A stretch of 64,000 nucleotides of DNA, taken from assembly GCA_963402885.1 (NCBI GenBank), contig OY727100.1, positions 2,046,001 through 2,110,000 of the forward strand, read 5' to 3'. Below, in pieces: positions 48,964 through 59,378 of the stretch. The notes beneath the pieces were generated by a model. The model was not told the DNA's origin, made no database searches, and saw only the letters and a list, made by a program, of their open reading frames with translations. Every line of letters begins with the position of its first letter. The stretch's first letter is position 1. Both the position numbers and the translations under genes were made by a program. This stretch comes from Antedon bifida. Taxonomy: Eukaryota > Echinodermata > Crinoidea > Comatulida > Antedonidae.

Positions 48964-49239
48964 ATGATGGAAAGTTTACATTTTCATCATCATGACGTAT
49001 GTGTATTTGTCAGTGTACTGTTATCTCATCCACTAGAAACTGATAAAACATTAATCAGTAGTTATGATGAAGTGTGTAAATGTTTAATGACGGTAAATGT
49101 ATTATTATCTCCGCGATCTCCAACCAAAAGTTACCGAATGAATTTTATCTCAATGGCGTCCACTCTCCTGCACAATAATTTGTTTACGTTAATCCTCTGG
49201 ATAAGCCTACTACTGCCGTGGCTATTTGGACATAAATGA
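48964..49239 (+). CDS. Short open frame with hydrophobic C-terminus, doubtful
   Basis: A 91-codon ATG frame starts MMESLHFHHHDVCVFVSV and ends in a hydrophobic stretch (LFTLILWISLLLPWLFGHK) that would suit a tail anchor. No homologous frame was seen elsewhere in the window and there is no domain match. It may be chance. Confidence 0.2.
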   Translation: MMESLHFHHHDVCVFVSVLLSHPLETDKTLISSYDEVCKCLMTVNVLLSPRSPTKSYRMNFISMASTLLHNNLFTLILWISLLLPWLFGHK

Positions 49240-49439
49240 AATGTTATGTAAACCTATTTAGTAATTATACCTGGCCTCATTTTCACGCATTGTAAATATA
49301 TTTTACGTTGTATGCAAATATCAGGCGATCATTTGATTTTTTATTAATGTTTACAAAAGCTTTAAAGATTGCAATCATAATACAATGTTCTTCTCAGAAA
49401 TATAATTTGGTTAGTATGTACATAGAAACTTTGGTACGT

Positions 49440-49520
49440 CAATACTAACCATGCAAATGATGACGATGTGCATAATTAAGCCTCAGTTGGTGCTAGCGGA
49501 CATTCAGAGCAACACAAAAG
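49440..49520 (+). promoter_or_regulatory. Leader exon and proximal promoter of the SAM-like gene
   Basis: The sequence TAGCGGACATTCAGAGCAAC ends in ACAAAAG before a GTAAGT donor at 49521. The same core occurs in inverted orientation at 3.4 kb and, with changes, before the NHL genes at 52.6, 56.2 and 58.9 kb. An upstream stretch (ATGCAAATGATGACGATG) is also shared with the 3.4 kb copy. Confidence 0.6.
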
Positions 49521-49873
49521 GTAAGTAACGTAATCTTATTAAGCCTTTCTGGTAAAATTTAAAATGGCCATCGTCATATTAAGGTCCTGCCAATTTGTAG
49601 GTATTGTCTAGCAATCACATTGTTTATAGTGGTCTAGCTTGCAATTATTGGTAAAGTCACACACTCTATCCTATCCTATATCGTTAACCTGCTGTAATTA
49701 AAGCATTTCAGAATTTGTGAGCGATCAATCGTCTCCGCTTGAGCACCACTCTGCTCAATGAGTGTAATCCGGTGACGTCAGAGACTGGTCACTGTTCAAT
49801 TTTACATTACAAAATTTTCAAAAATAGTAAATAAAGTAAAGTCATTAAACGCTGCTGTATATCTTTATAGAAA

Positions 49874-51409
49874 ATGGAAAACAAAACCCTGCATAAGCAT
49901 ATGATAGATGAAGGCGTCACGGAAGAAACTATAGACGTCCTAATAGACGAAGAGGTTGGTGAAATAACAATCATAATGACTAAACTTTTCATTTGCTTAC
50001 ATTTAATTTAAAACTATAAATGTATTATATTTGTTGAGTGCTTTTAAAATGTTTTTACTCAATTCTCCTTTCGAAAATGAATATAGTATGTTGGTTGATT
50101 GTTTTTACAGCTGGGTACTCTTGCTAAGATCAAAAATGCCACTGATGAGCTGTTGAAGAACTGCAAACTGAAGGCTGGCCAAATTGTGAGCATTCGGTCT
50201 GCAATTAAAAATGTTGAACAATCTTCTAAAGGTGGATCTACGGTAAACTGATCTAATTTCATTTTTCGGTTGACGTAAACGTAAATACATGTATTTTGTC
50301 CATTTTGAAGCAAGCAAGCTAGCAAAATTTGACCTCCCCTTTTCTAGGAAAAAGAACCCTATTAAATGTCTTAACATTTTTTAGACTTTCACTAAATAGG
50401 GATTCACAGTGCACTATTGATTATATTTTAAACTCATGCCTCAGTGTTTTAGCTAATATGGTTGTTTAGGACCCTTAATTTTAACGTGTTTATCAATGAT
50501 TTTTGTTTTGTTCAGATCCTTCCTATTCTAATTTCTTACTGTTTTCTCATGATGTTAAATGTATATGTTTCTAACACGAATAATAACATGCTTTTTATTG
50601 TAGAAAGAGGAAAACTTGAAAGAACAAGCCGCCGAAGCCAAACGTGGAACACTACAATCACATAGTAAAAAAAGGGTTGGTAACTTTAGTCATCAAAAAT
50701 AAATGTTATCAGTTAAATGCCACTTGCTATTTTTTATCAATATAATGCAATAAATCCAGTATTTTTAACCAATCCAAAGCATAATTACCTACATGTTATG
50801 TCAGGAGTGTCTAGAAAAAAAAGACCTAAGATTACTTAGTTTTCGAGATATCTAGGAAACTAATTTAAAGCCACTAGGCGAAGTTGTTCATACTATTTAG
50901 ATCATTATTTGAATGAAGGTTAAATATATATTCTATGCCATATATATTTAGATTAGACTCCATTAATGCATGTGTATAATTAGGGATTACCTAAATTAAC
51001 GGCAATACAAACCAAGAATGGTATTTAAAAAAAACAAACAAGGGTTTTAACTGAGTAGTCATCAGAGCCGGGGTGGGGGCGTTGGCGGTGTTCTTCCTTA
51101 GAAACCCCATTAGTATTAATGTCTTAACATGATCACTAAAAATCCTACGCATCTAGGGATTCACCAATGAGACCAATGCATTTACTTTTATAATAATTAT
51201 TTGAAAAATAGAAAATTAAATGATGATTATTAATATTTTAACCGTGTTTATCAATGATTTTTCTTTTGTTCAGATCCTTACTATTCTTACTGTTTCCTCA
51301 TGACATTAAATGTATGTTTCTAACATGAATGATAACATGCTTTTTACTATAGAAACAAGAAGAACAACCCAAGGATGAAGTTGAAAAACAACAAACGAGC
51401 GAAAAAAGG
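49874..51409 (+). CDS. SAM-like helical domain protein with coiled extension, possibly fused to NHL
   Basis: Exons are 49874-49954 (27 codons), 50111-50242 (44), 50604-50675 (24) and 51353-51409 (19), all phase 0. A non-coding leader exon ends at 49520. The N-terminus (KHMIDEGVTEETIDVLIDEE, then AGQIVSIRSAIKNVE) is the same SAM-like helical fold as in the 3 kb gene. Exons 3 and 4 are charged (KEENLKEQAAEAKRG; KQEEQPKDEVEKQQTSEKR) and look coiled. Their upstream introns share TTTCTAACA.GAAT/ATAACATGC, so exon 4 arose by tandem duplication of exon 3. No stop-bearing exon was found. The next compatible acceptor, at 52904, opens in phase 0 straight into the NHL frame of the neighbouring unit, which has no ATG of its own. 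I infer a possible SAM-coil-NHL product. Confidence 0.6.
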
Positions 51410-51474
51410 GTTAGTAACTTTAGTCCTCAAAAATTGATTTTATCAGAAAGATAATAGATACTAGTTTTAAGCCC

Positions 51475-51825
51475 GTTTTCCACTAGGCAAATGAATCCAA
51501 CGTTTCGCAGATAGAAATCGTATAGGCCTATATCCTTTGCACCACTACAAGAAGAGTGGGGATATGTGATTTTCATCGCGTGTCTGCTGAGCTTTTCGAT
51601 TCGCATGAGTGCTCATAAACGCGTCATAACTCATTTCTGAGCTCTGATTGGTTGCGCAATGTTTCGCTTCGCAAAAAGTTAAAACAATTCGAACTACAAT
51701 TTCGCTGAAGCGAAAAACTCAAAGAGGTAGCAGAGAGGAGGTTTTGGAAGAAGAAAACCTGAATACGCATACGTATAAACTGACGCTTTCGATTCCCGCG
51801 AACAAATTCGCCTTGTGTGGAAAAC
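51475..51825. mobile_element. Foldback/MITE element
   Basis: About 350 bp with inverted ends: GTTTTCCACTAGGCAAAT on the left, and ATTCGCCTTGTGTGGAAAAC on the right. Inner words such as TTTCGCTGAAGCGAAAAACT are self-complementary. A partial copy lies at 28750-28920. It sits between the last SAM-like exon and the next NHL unit. Confidence 0.65.
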
Positions 51826-52530
51826 AGGAAAAGAAGATCTGCGATGATTAGTTCTCTGGAACGATATATTGTCATACTAACACGCATGATGCGCACGCAT
51901 AATTATATTAATGTCATATAATGTTTCGGTTTCCTCGAGTAAAAAGTGTTGAATTACATTATCGATCACAACAAACTGATAGTTAATGACCTCTTTATCA
52001 GAGGATTATTAAAATACATCGTTATATATGGAACGCCATTTACGCAACATTTCGATAATATAAATTTCGTCACGATGTGAATGAAATGCATTGTGTAAAT
52101 AAATGCTTCGAGTGATATGAATTTATTGACGCGATGTGAATGAAACGACATCGATGATACGAATTTCTGTAGTTGAGATTGCATTTAGAATTCAATGTCC
52201 CACTCACCACTCCTGTGCAAAATGTATAATTCGTTTAAAATTTAAAGTTGCCTTTAATTTTCATTTGTTGCGTTGAAAACGACTTATGATAATGAACTAA
52301 TTATAAACAATTTCATATAATCAATGTAACTCGATGTATATGTTCCTGTTGGAAATTCCCCGTCCGTAATTCGTTTTTCACACTACACTCGATATAGTAT
52401 ACATTTATTTTAAAATTATACGGAAGGCGGTTTATGCCTTTGAAATATTTTGAAGGGTTTTAAGCCTATGATTTTAATTAATTACTTCCAAGTATAGAAA
52501 CAGACTTCAATGGTGTAATTTATTTATAAT

Positions 52531-52623
52531 CTTTGACTTCGCATTCGAATATGAGATACGATCAATAAATATGTGCAGGTGTTCTCTTTAGTTGTTAGCG
52601 GACGTTCAGGGCAAAGTATAAAG
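52531..52623 (+). promoter_or_regulatory. Promoter words and leader exon of paralogue E
   Basis: TTTGACTTCGCATTCGAATA lies about 60 bases upstream of TTAGCGGACGTTCAGGGC..AAAG|GTACGC. The same pairing, GGACTTTGCATTCGAAAA with TGGCGGACAATCAGAGC, occurs before paralogue G (58870-58966); a weaker version precedes F. Confidence 0.5.
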
Positions 52624-52903
52624 GTACGCATTATGACATATTTCTATTTCAACGTACTACTGGCACCATAGGTGGTTGGTTTATGTTTATTGAAAACTGT
52701 ACGGTATTTTAGTAACACTGATTTTATTTTAAATAATGCATGGACGATTTCTTTCTATTCGTTTCGTTTGATTTTTTTCCCAAAGACTTTCAGTGTTGAA
52801 TTTAGGTATTTAGGTAAATGTACCTCAACCTTATCAATTTTAAATGATAATTTAGACTTTTCTAGTCTCTTGATTATCTTAGGTGTTGATTTTTTCTACT
52901 TAG

Positions 52904-53875
52904 GCTAAGGTAGCATCAAATAGCATTCAAACTCCACCGTTACACCAGCCCAGTAGCGTGTTTGGAGAACCGATACACGACCATGCACATGATGTTGCCA
53001 CTTTTGGGGATGAAATCTTCGTCACAAACAAACGTTCGGGTTGCGTTAATGTAATCAACAGATCTGGTGAAAAACTTCGGTCATTCGAACTCAAAGAAAC
53101 TGAAATTGGAGATTTCCACGCATTCGGGATAGCGATATCGAACACAGGCTTGCTGTACATAACCGATAATAATCACAAAATCATTATCGAAAAGGATGAC
53201 AAATCAGAAGATCCGCCAAGTGCGGGTAACCGAAGAAACACCGAAGTGTTTGTATGCGATACAGATGGTCGAGTACGTCAGCGTATTGGTAAAGAAGTCT
53301 TGAAGAAACCAACTGGCATTGCGTTAACAAGAAATGACGAAATAGTAGTTGTAGATTACGAGCAATGCTGCATTTGCATTTTCGGAATTGACGGTAAATT
53401 TAAACGTAAAGTTGGTTCTCAAGGAAGAGGCTATGGACAGTTTAGGCGCCCTTATTTTGTAGCCATTAATAGCAAGGATGAATGGATTGTTGGGGATAGT
53501 GGCAACCGTCGTTTACAAATATTTGATGGTTCCGGTACCTTTCTTAGATCAGTGCCAGTTCAACATCTTGTAAGAGGTGTGGTTGTTGATTCGGCAGACA
53601 ATATATTCATAAGTGTTATTGATGATAAACCAAGAGAAAAGGAATACTATAAACATGCCATAATGATGTACAACGCGAATGAAGTACTTTATGGTGAGAT
53701 ATCAGCTGATAACCTCAAGAGAAGCTGTAAGGATGAGGATTTGGATCTTATAAGACCACGCGGAATGTGTATTACTAAAGATAGTAGCGGAGAAGACATT
53801 CTTATTGTTACAAATGACAGCGAAATAGGAATTGGCCTACGTAAATACAAACTAACTCCTAGCATTACTCAATAA
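52904..53875 (+). CDS. NHL-only unit without its own start codon (paralogue E)
   Basis: From the acceptor CTACTTAG at 52903 the frame is open for 323 codons to a TAA. It encodes only an NHL propeller (SSVFGEPIHDHAHDVATF, DFHAFGIAISNTG, KKPTGIALTRNDE, GQFRRPYFVAINS, NRRLQIFDGSG, RPRGMCITKDS). The intact sister G has GACATGGCATCG at the start; here the matching bases are GGTAGCATCA, so the ATG is gone. The first ATG is far inside the propeller. Blade 2 carries an insertion of roughly 20 residues (IIIEKDDKSEDPPSAGNRRN) between the strands, absent from all paralogues. An intact long frame without a start suggests it is translated as the 3' part of the SAM-like gene upstream; otherwise it is a young pseudogene. 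Confidence 0.65.
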   Translation, partial: AKVASNSIQTPPLHQPSSVFGEPIHDHAHDVATFGDEIFVTNKRSGCVNVINRSGEKLRSFELKETEIGDFHAFGIAISNTGLLYITDNNHKIIIEKDDKSEDPPSAGNRRNTEVFVCDTDGRVRQRIGKEVLKKPTGIALTRNDEIVVVDYEQCCICIFGIDGKFKRKVGSQGRGYGQFRRPYFVAINSKDEWIVGDSGNRRLQIFDGSGTFLRSVPVQHLVRGVVVDSADNIFISVIDDKPREKEYYKHAIMMYNANEVLYGEISADNLKRSCKDEDLDLIRPRGMCITKDSSGEDILIVTNDSEIGIGLRKYKLTPSITQ

Positions 53876-54939
53876 AAGAAAGTGAAACAAAATTGAAAGA
53901 CAAAATAAAGCTATTTCTAGTTAATAATAATTTGGTATATTAGGCCTATCTTTTCAGATAATATTTTTTAGAAAAATAACATTGTTTAGGAGTTTTTCTA
54001 ATTTCATTAAAACATACTTGCTGGCTGTTCATTATTTACTATGTTGCTTAAAGTTATGGAAAAAGTAATTTTAAAAAACGATAATTTTACATATCTCTTT
54101 ATTTTCAAAAAATGTAAAATAATAATAGTAATTACATTGCTCAATTTATTTGACACAAAAAGACAACATAAAAAGCTTTCGCTTGTCTGGATTTGGCCTT
54201 GTAAATGAAATACAAAGTAATTATTTAACATACGCTAGATAGTTATTTAATGAATATAGCATAATAATAATTTAAACACATAAAATAAAATGAAATAAAA
54301 ATAAATAGATGTCACTTAATAGTAATAGAACTGATGAATAGTAAAAATAACCTAAGAACAATATTTGGATAGTAAATAATGCTTAACTTTAATTGTAAAC
54401 ATTTGTTTAATGGTAAATTATTCTATACTTGGTTGACTAATAGCAATATTATTATTAATACTAATTTAGCATATTTGCAGTGTATAAACATTTTTTCTAG
54501 CTTAAGAAAAACAGCTTGATGGCTGTTCGTTATTTACTATTATGCTTAGAATTACAAAAAAAAATGACATCGTTTGAAAAAATATTAATGAATTAGTTAA
54601 TTATATTGATTTTAATATTCTACAATATTGGATATTGAACTTTGTAAAGTATTTAAAATCATTAAATCAAGCTTAAGAATTACGGAATAATCTCTATTAA
54701 ATTGTGTATTTTTTTTCTAAACAATTTATTTCTTAACGACGACATGGCTGTGGTGTGTATTTACCGAATATATAGATCTACGACAAATGACGATGATGAA
54801 TCCATTTTGGGTCCACTGTTTGGCTCGACAGGTATGTCTATTTTAGTTGTTATGCAAAAGTCTTCACCCTGCTTCTGTCGTAAATATTATATGTCACAAC
54901 AAAAAAAGGCCAATGCCCTATTATTTTCTTAAAAGTTAT

Positions 54940-55370
54940 AAGCATTCTATAGCATTGCGAGAATCTATGTATGTATGTCTAGGGGTAAAGATAGGCTGTA
55001 GATTAACATATGTTTATCATCATTTTTTCCCATGAGCGTCCTCTACGGTATATAAAATGTGAATGATAAGATTGTCGTCTGTTAGAACACTTCACATACA
55101 CAATATCTCGTATTATCATTATTTATACAAACAATATTGTTTCGGGATTTGCAAATTAGGGCGTTGAATGGTGGTCTGTCTTTCAAACCTTGTATCTATA
55201 GGTACAGTGCCCGCATTCCGCAATGCCGATAGTAGCCCTATTCGTAAAACCAATTGCACCTCAGTCAATACCTTTTCAATATTTTGTGTAATTAATTAAA
55301 TAATTAATTTAATTTGTAAATATTTTTTATCATGTTAATTCATTTTTAAGACAAAAAATAAGTACGGTAA
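54940..55370. other. Intergenic, no gene recognised
   Basis: Follows the end of duplication unit 1. It is AT-rich with no exon, and precedes the RING/NHL relic at 55.4 kb. Confidence 0.4.
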
Positions 55371-55377
55371 AATTGAT

Positions 55378-55572
55378 GTGAGCAAGGTTACAAATAATTT
55401 TCTGTTGGTGGTGTTGGTAGAAGTTGTGGATTCGTCTGAAATTCATGTGGTTTTGCCAGTTGATGCCAAGAACTCTGGAGAACAATGGTCATTAACTTAT
55501 GTAACCAGACATGATACCAGAAGAAGATTGGAAATAACCTGTAACATCTGTACTAACAATACTTTACTGTAA
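55378..55572 (+). pseudogene. Decayed RING-filamin-NHL fragment
   Basis: The frame reads LLVVLVEVVDSSEIHVVLPV then DAKNS. It corresponds to the RING-filamin linker of the array (RLALLEAVDSSVDSMDSPAD.AQSK in B). The similarity covers about 35 codons and then is lost. There is no propeller behind it. Confidence 0.5.
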
Positions 55573-55645
55573 ATATCTGGTATGTAAATAGAAGTATCAA
55601 TAATGAACATTTTCAGGTTATTATTATTAACGTATTTCATGTAAT

Positions 55646-55743
55646 CACTATGTTATTGACGTAATGTACTGTTGTGTGCAGTTGTAAATAGACTATTTAC
55701 ATACAACTACACACAATAGTTCATTACGTCAATTTGCATAGTG
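55646..55743. repeat. Long imperfect hairpin
   Basis: The arms pair over about 45 bases. The left arm carries CACTATG, ATTGACGTAATGTACTG, TTGTGTGCAGTTGTAAATAG. The right arm carries CTATTTACATACAACTACAC, ACAATAGTTCATTACGTCAA and GCATAGTG. The loop is almost absent. It could be a foldback element or a transcribed hairpin. Confidence 0.7.
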
Positions 55744-56055
55744 ATGTTAGATCTCTAATCTTCTTTTGGCATCACAATGAACTATGTTTCATGTAATTAG
55801 TATGAAGTAAACAATAATTAACTATTCCATGTAAGCAATAAATGACGTAACAATGTTAGGCAATGATAGTTTGGGCAACCTCCGTATACCTCCGTATACA
55901 GCCACTGATCACCAACTGGGCCCCCTGGAACACCAGTCTTTGACTGAAGAGGTCACCCAGTATAAAAATAAACAACCAAACAAATTCTTTGATAATAATA
56001 ATCTTATTCATGTATAAAAATAAGCACCAATGTATTTACATTTTTTTTTTATTAT

Positions 56056-56169
56056 TTGGACTTTGCATCAAAATTATACATAAGATCAACAATCAGATCA
56101 ATCATTTATAATCAGAGACGATTTCGCTTCAGCTGAGTTGCTACGGACGTTTTAAGAGCAACATAAAAG
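56056..56169 (+). promoter_or_regulatory. Promoter words and leader exon of paralogue F
   Basis: TTTGGACTTTGCATCAAAAT lies about 75 bases before GCTACGGACGTTTTAAGAGC and ATAAAAG|GTAGGG. The order matches the leaders of E and G, although the leader itself has a small insertion. Confidence 0.5.
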
Positions 56170-56761
56170 GTAGGGATTTATATTTCATTAGATTGTATTC
56201 ATTGATTTTAAACCAGTATAAAAATGTGTTAAATGTTTTCACTATCATTAGATTGGTTGATTAAAATACTATTATTAGGCCTACTGTATTTTGAATAATT
56301 ACAGTACAATGTATATTATTCCATTTAGATGCTAGCTTATACATTTTGACATAGCTTTCGCATGTGTATAAGCCCAGTATACCCCATTCTGTTCATTATC
56401 GCAACTGTAGGCCGATTTGGTATAGATTTAATTTTCAGTCTGACGTAATTTTGAACTTTTCCAAAATAAAATGGCCGATCACTATGAAGCGATTGATGCT
56501 TTGTAGTTCTAGTTTTGCATTTTTAGTTGGAAGTTGTAAAAACTAAAACATTATGTTTTATAAATATTATCGTAGTTTATTAGAGACGATTAACATTAAT
56601 TTGAGTAATTTTGGAACCAACCATTTTTCTTTCCATTATTTAATTTTATACACAATCATTTTCGCTTTTTAGATTTTTTTTCTCTTAGGGTACTGGCGAC
56701 ATCAATCTTAATTTAAAAATATAAAGCTCATGTTCTGCTATTTTTTTCCACTTAGGTTAAA

Positions 56762-58192
56762 ATGGCTTTTAGTAGCATTCAACCTCTAACCGAATGTCCA
56801 ATTCACAACGGGCCATTTGTAAGACCGAAAGTTCTTCGATGCCAACATACATTCTGTGAAGACTGCCTAAACCAGTGGCAACGAACGCGTGGTGGTGTAC
56901 TCACCTGTCCGGAATGCAGACGTGAATACGGTAGAATTAATGTCGGTCAGCTTCCAAATGATTACACAAGAATGGCGTTGTTAGAAGCCGTGGATTTATC
57001 TGGAAAAAGTGTGGAATCACCGGGAAGAGATCAAAATTCGTCTAGAAGGTATTTGGACTCTTCTTGAACGGATGTGCCGTTGCCAATTGATGCTACCAAA
57101 TCAAAGATTAAAGACATCAATTTCAAGAAATACAACAGACGTGCAATCATTACGTTGAAACTGTAAGATCGTAACGGTCAAGAAGTCGATGATAGAAGTG
57201 GAGTAACTGTCAACGTTGTTTATCCCACTGGCCACACTGTTACATACGGAGCAGGAGACACTGAGTACACGTTCTTTCCAAAAGCGAGTGGTATTTACAA
57301 AATCAATGCATTCGCAAACAGAGTAAAATTTTCGAACTCTCCAAAGTATCTCCAAATATCTTCGCCGTTACGTCAATCCAGTAGCGTATTTGGAAACGCA
57401 AGATACTATGGTTCACATGATATTGCAGCTTTTGATGACGAAATCTTCGTCACAGACAGGTACGGTAATTGCGTTAAAGTAATCAACCGATCTGGCGAAC
57501 GTCTCCGGAGTTTCAAAATTGAAGAATCCAACATGAGAGATTTCGACCCGTTCGGGATAGCTATATCGAAAACAGGTTTGCTGTACATTACCGATATGAA
57601 AAACCACGAAGTGTTTGTATGCGATACGCGTGGCAAAGTACGCCAGCGTATTGGTAAAGATGTCTTGAAGAAACCAAATGGCGTTGCATTGACCAAAAAT
57701 AACGAAATACTCGTTGTAGATTACGAGAAATGTTGCCTTTACATGTTCGAGAAGGATGGGAGGCTTAACCGTAAATTTGGCACTTGGGGAGAAGACTATG
57801 GAGAGTTTAAACATCCATGGTTTGTAGCCATTAATAGCAAGGGTGACTGAATTGTTTCAGATTCCGACAACCGTCGTTTGCAAATATTTGATTGCTCTGG
57901 TAAATTTAGTAAATCGGTTCCTGTTGGTCATCTTGTAAGAGGCGTGGTTGTTGATTCTGCAGACAATATATTCGTCAGTGTTGTTATTGATCAAGCATGG
58001 TTGAAAATGAACTATAAACATGCTGTAATGATGTACGACTCGAATGGAAACTTTTATGGTGAGGTATCTGATCATCTCAGAGATGAGCTTTTGAGACCAC
58101 GTGGAATGTGTATTGCTGAAGATGGTAGCGGAGAAGACATCCTTATCGTTACAGGTGACAGAAGTGAATTGCATAATTATAAAATTATATAA
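56762..58192 (+). pseudogene. RING-filamin-NHL gene with three in-frame stops (paralogue F)
   Basis: One reading frame of 477 codons from ATG to TAA covers RING (ECPIHNGPF, CQHTFCEDCLNQW, LTCPEC), filamin-type domain (GIYKINAF, NSPKYLQI) and six NHL blades. It has three stops and no frameshift. A TGA at 57065-57067 follows the RING (RRYLDSS). A TAA at 57164-57166 falls inside the filamin domain, where C reads KLKNMNGQ. A TGA at 57848-57850 replaces the Trp of GDWIVSD. The RING-linker part alone (101 residues) would be a complete small protein. The leader exon and splice acceptor (TTCCACTTAG) look intact, so it may be transcribed. Loss of function through point mutations is the simplest reading; assembly error, readthrough or RNA editing at the TGA codons are less likely alternatives. 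Confidence 0.75.
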
Positions 58193-58869
58193 TATTTGAA
58201 AGACTTTCTAATAGCTTGTATCTTAAAGTTAGCAACAAGTTGCTGTGATGATATAAATTTTACTTTGCACTGAATTAAAGTCAATGTAAAAGATTTAAAC
58301 TTGTTAAGAAAGTTGAGTAAAATAGCTATCTGGTTCTTTATTCATGACGTAAGCGCAAACGCAAGTAATTTGACCAATCACAAGCGATGGATTATAGAAC
58401 TATCGCTTGTCGATTCGTCATAGTTGGAACCAGGCTTTACTATCATTATTTTACAAAAAAAATATAATTACATATTATTGGATTCACCACATGTATAGTA
58501 TAATTCGTTTGAAATTAAAAGTTGCAATTAGTTTTCTTTTGTTGATTTTGTTGCTTTGGAAACGACTTTTGATAATAATCTATGAACAACTATTCTATGT
58601 AATCAATGTAATTCGACGCGTATCAGTTTCTGTGAGTATTTATTGTGTCGGAAATGCCCCGTTCGTAGTTCGGTTTCTAACAATACGATCTTTTAAAATG
58701 GCGGCGATTGCACCCCATGAATGGAAAGCGGTTTAGGCCTTTAGTTATAAACATTATTAATGTAACAATATTTTCAAAAGAGGTTTAATAAGGCATAATA
58801 TTCATACAATAGTTAATAATTGATTTATTCGAAGTATAAACAAGTTGTGTCGTTTATGTCTCTCCTTTT

Positions 58870-58966
58870 GTTGGACTTTGCATTCGAAAAACATGAGATA
58901 ACATTATTAATAGGTTCATTGAAGGTTTTGTTCAGTTGTTGGCGGACAATCAGAGCAAAATAAAAG
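58870..58966 (+). promoter_or_regulatory. Promoter words and leader exon of paralogue G
   Basis: GGACTTTGCATTCGAAAA, then TTGGCGGACAATCAGAGC and AAAATAAAAG|GTAAGT. This is the clearest version of the leader shared across the array. Confidence 0.6.
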
Positions 58967-59378
58967 GTAAGTGTAGTATGAATACAGTGTTTCCATTTCA
59001 GATTTCATCATTAGGTTGGATTATTGTGTAGGTAATCTGTAATTCTATTTAAATTAGTACTGAATGTTTATTTAAAAAGTAGAAAATATTCAAACCTTGT
59101 TACCAACCATGTGTTTTCACAAGACTGTTTGGAATTATATTTAAATCATTACTGAACGTATATTCTAGTATTCTGTATTCAACAAAAGTAGAAAATATTC
59201 AAACTTTGGTACCAACCTTGTTTTTCACAAGTTTATTCACAAGACTTTTAGTGTGGAATTTATCATTTAGGCAGAAGTACCTACAGTACCTACCTTAATT
59301 GTAAATGGTAAATAGAGCTTTTCTAACAACTCGGTTATTTAACGTGTTTTCTGTTGAATGTTCTACTTAGGCTAAGAC

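Larger units (their letters stand above)
52200..54930 (+). repeat. Segmental duplication unit 1 (contains paralogue E)
   Basis: The unit is colinear with about 58480-60860. The two share upstream sequence (TATAATTCGTTT.AAATT.AAAGT; AATCAATGTAA.TCGA), the leader exon, the NHL exon and about 900 bases of 3' flank (AATTTCATTAAAACATAC / AACTTTATTAAAACATAC; CTTAACGACGACATGG / CTTAATGACGACATGG). Confidence 0.75.
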
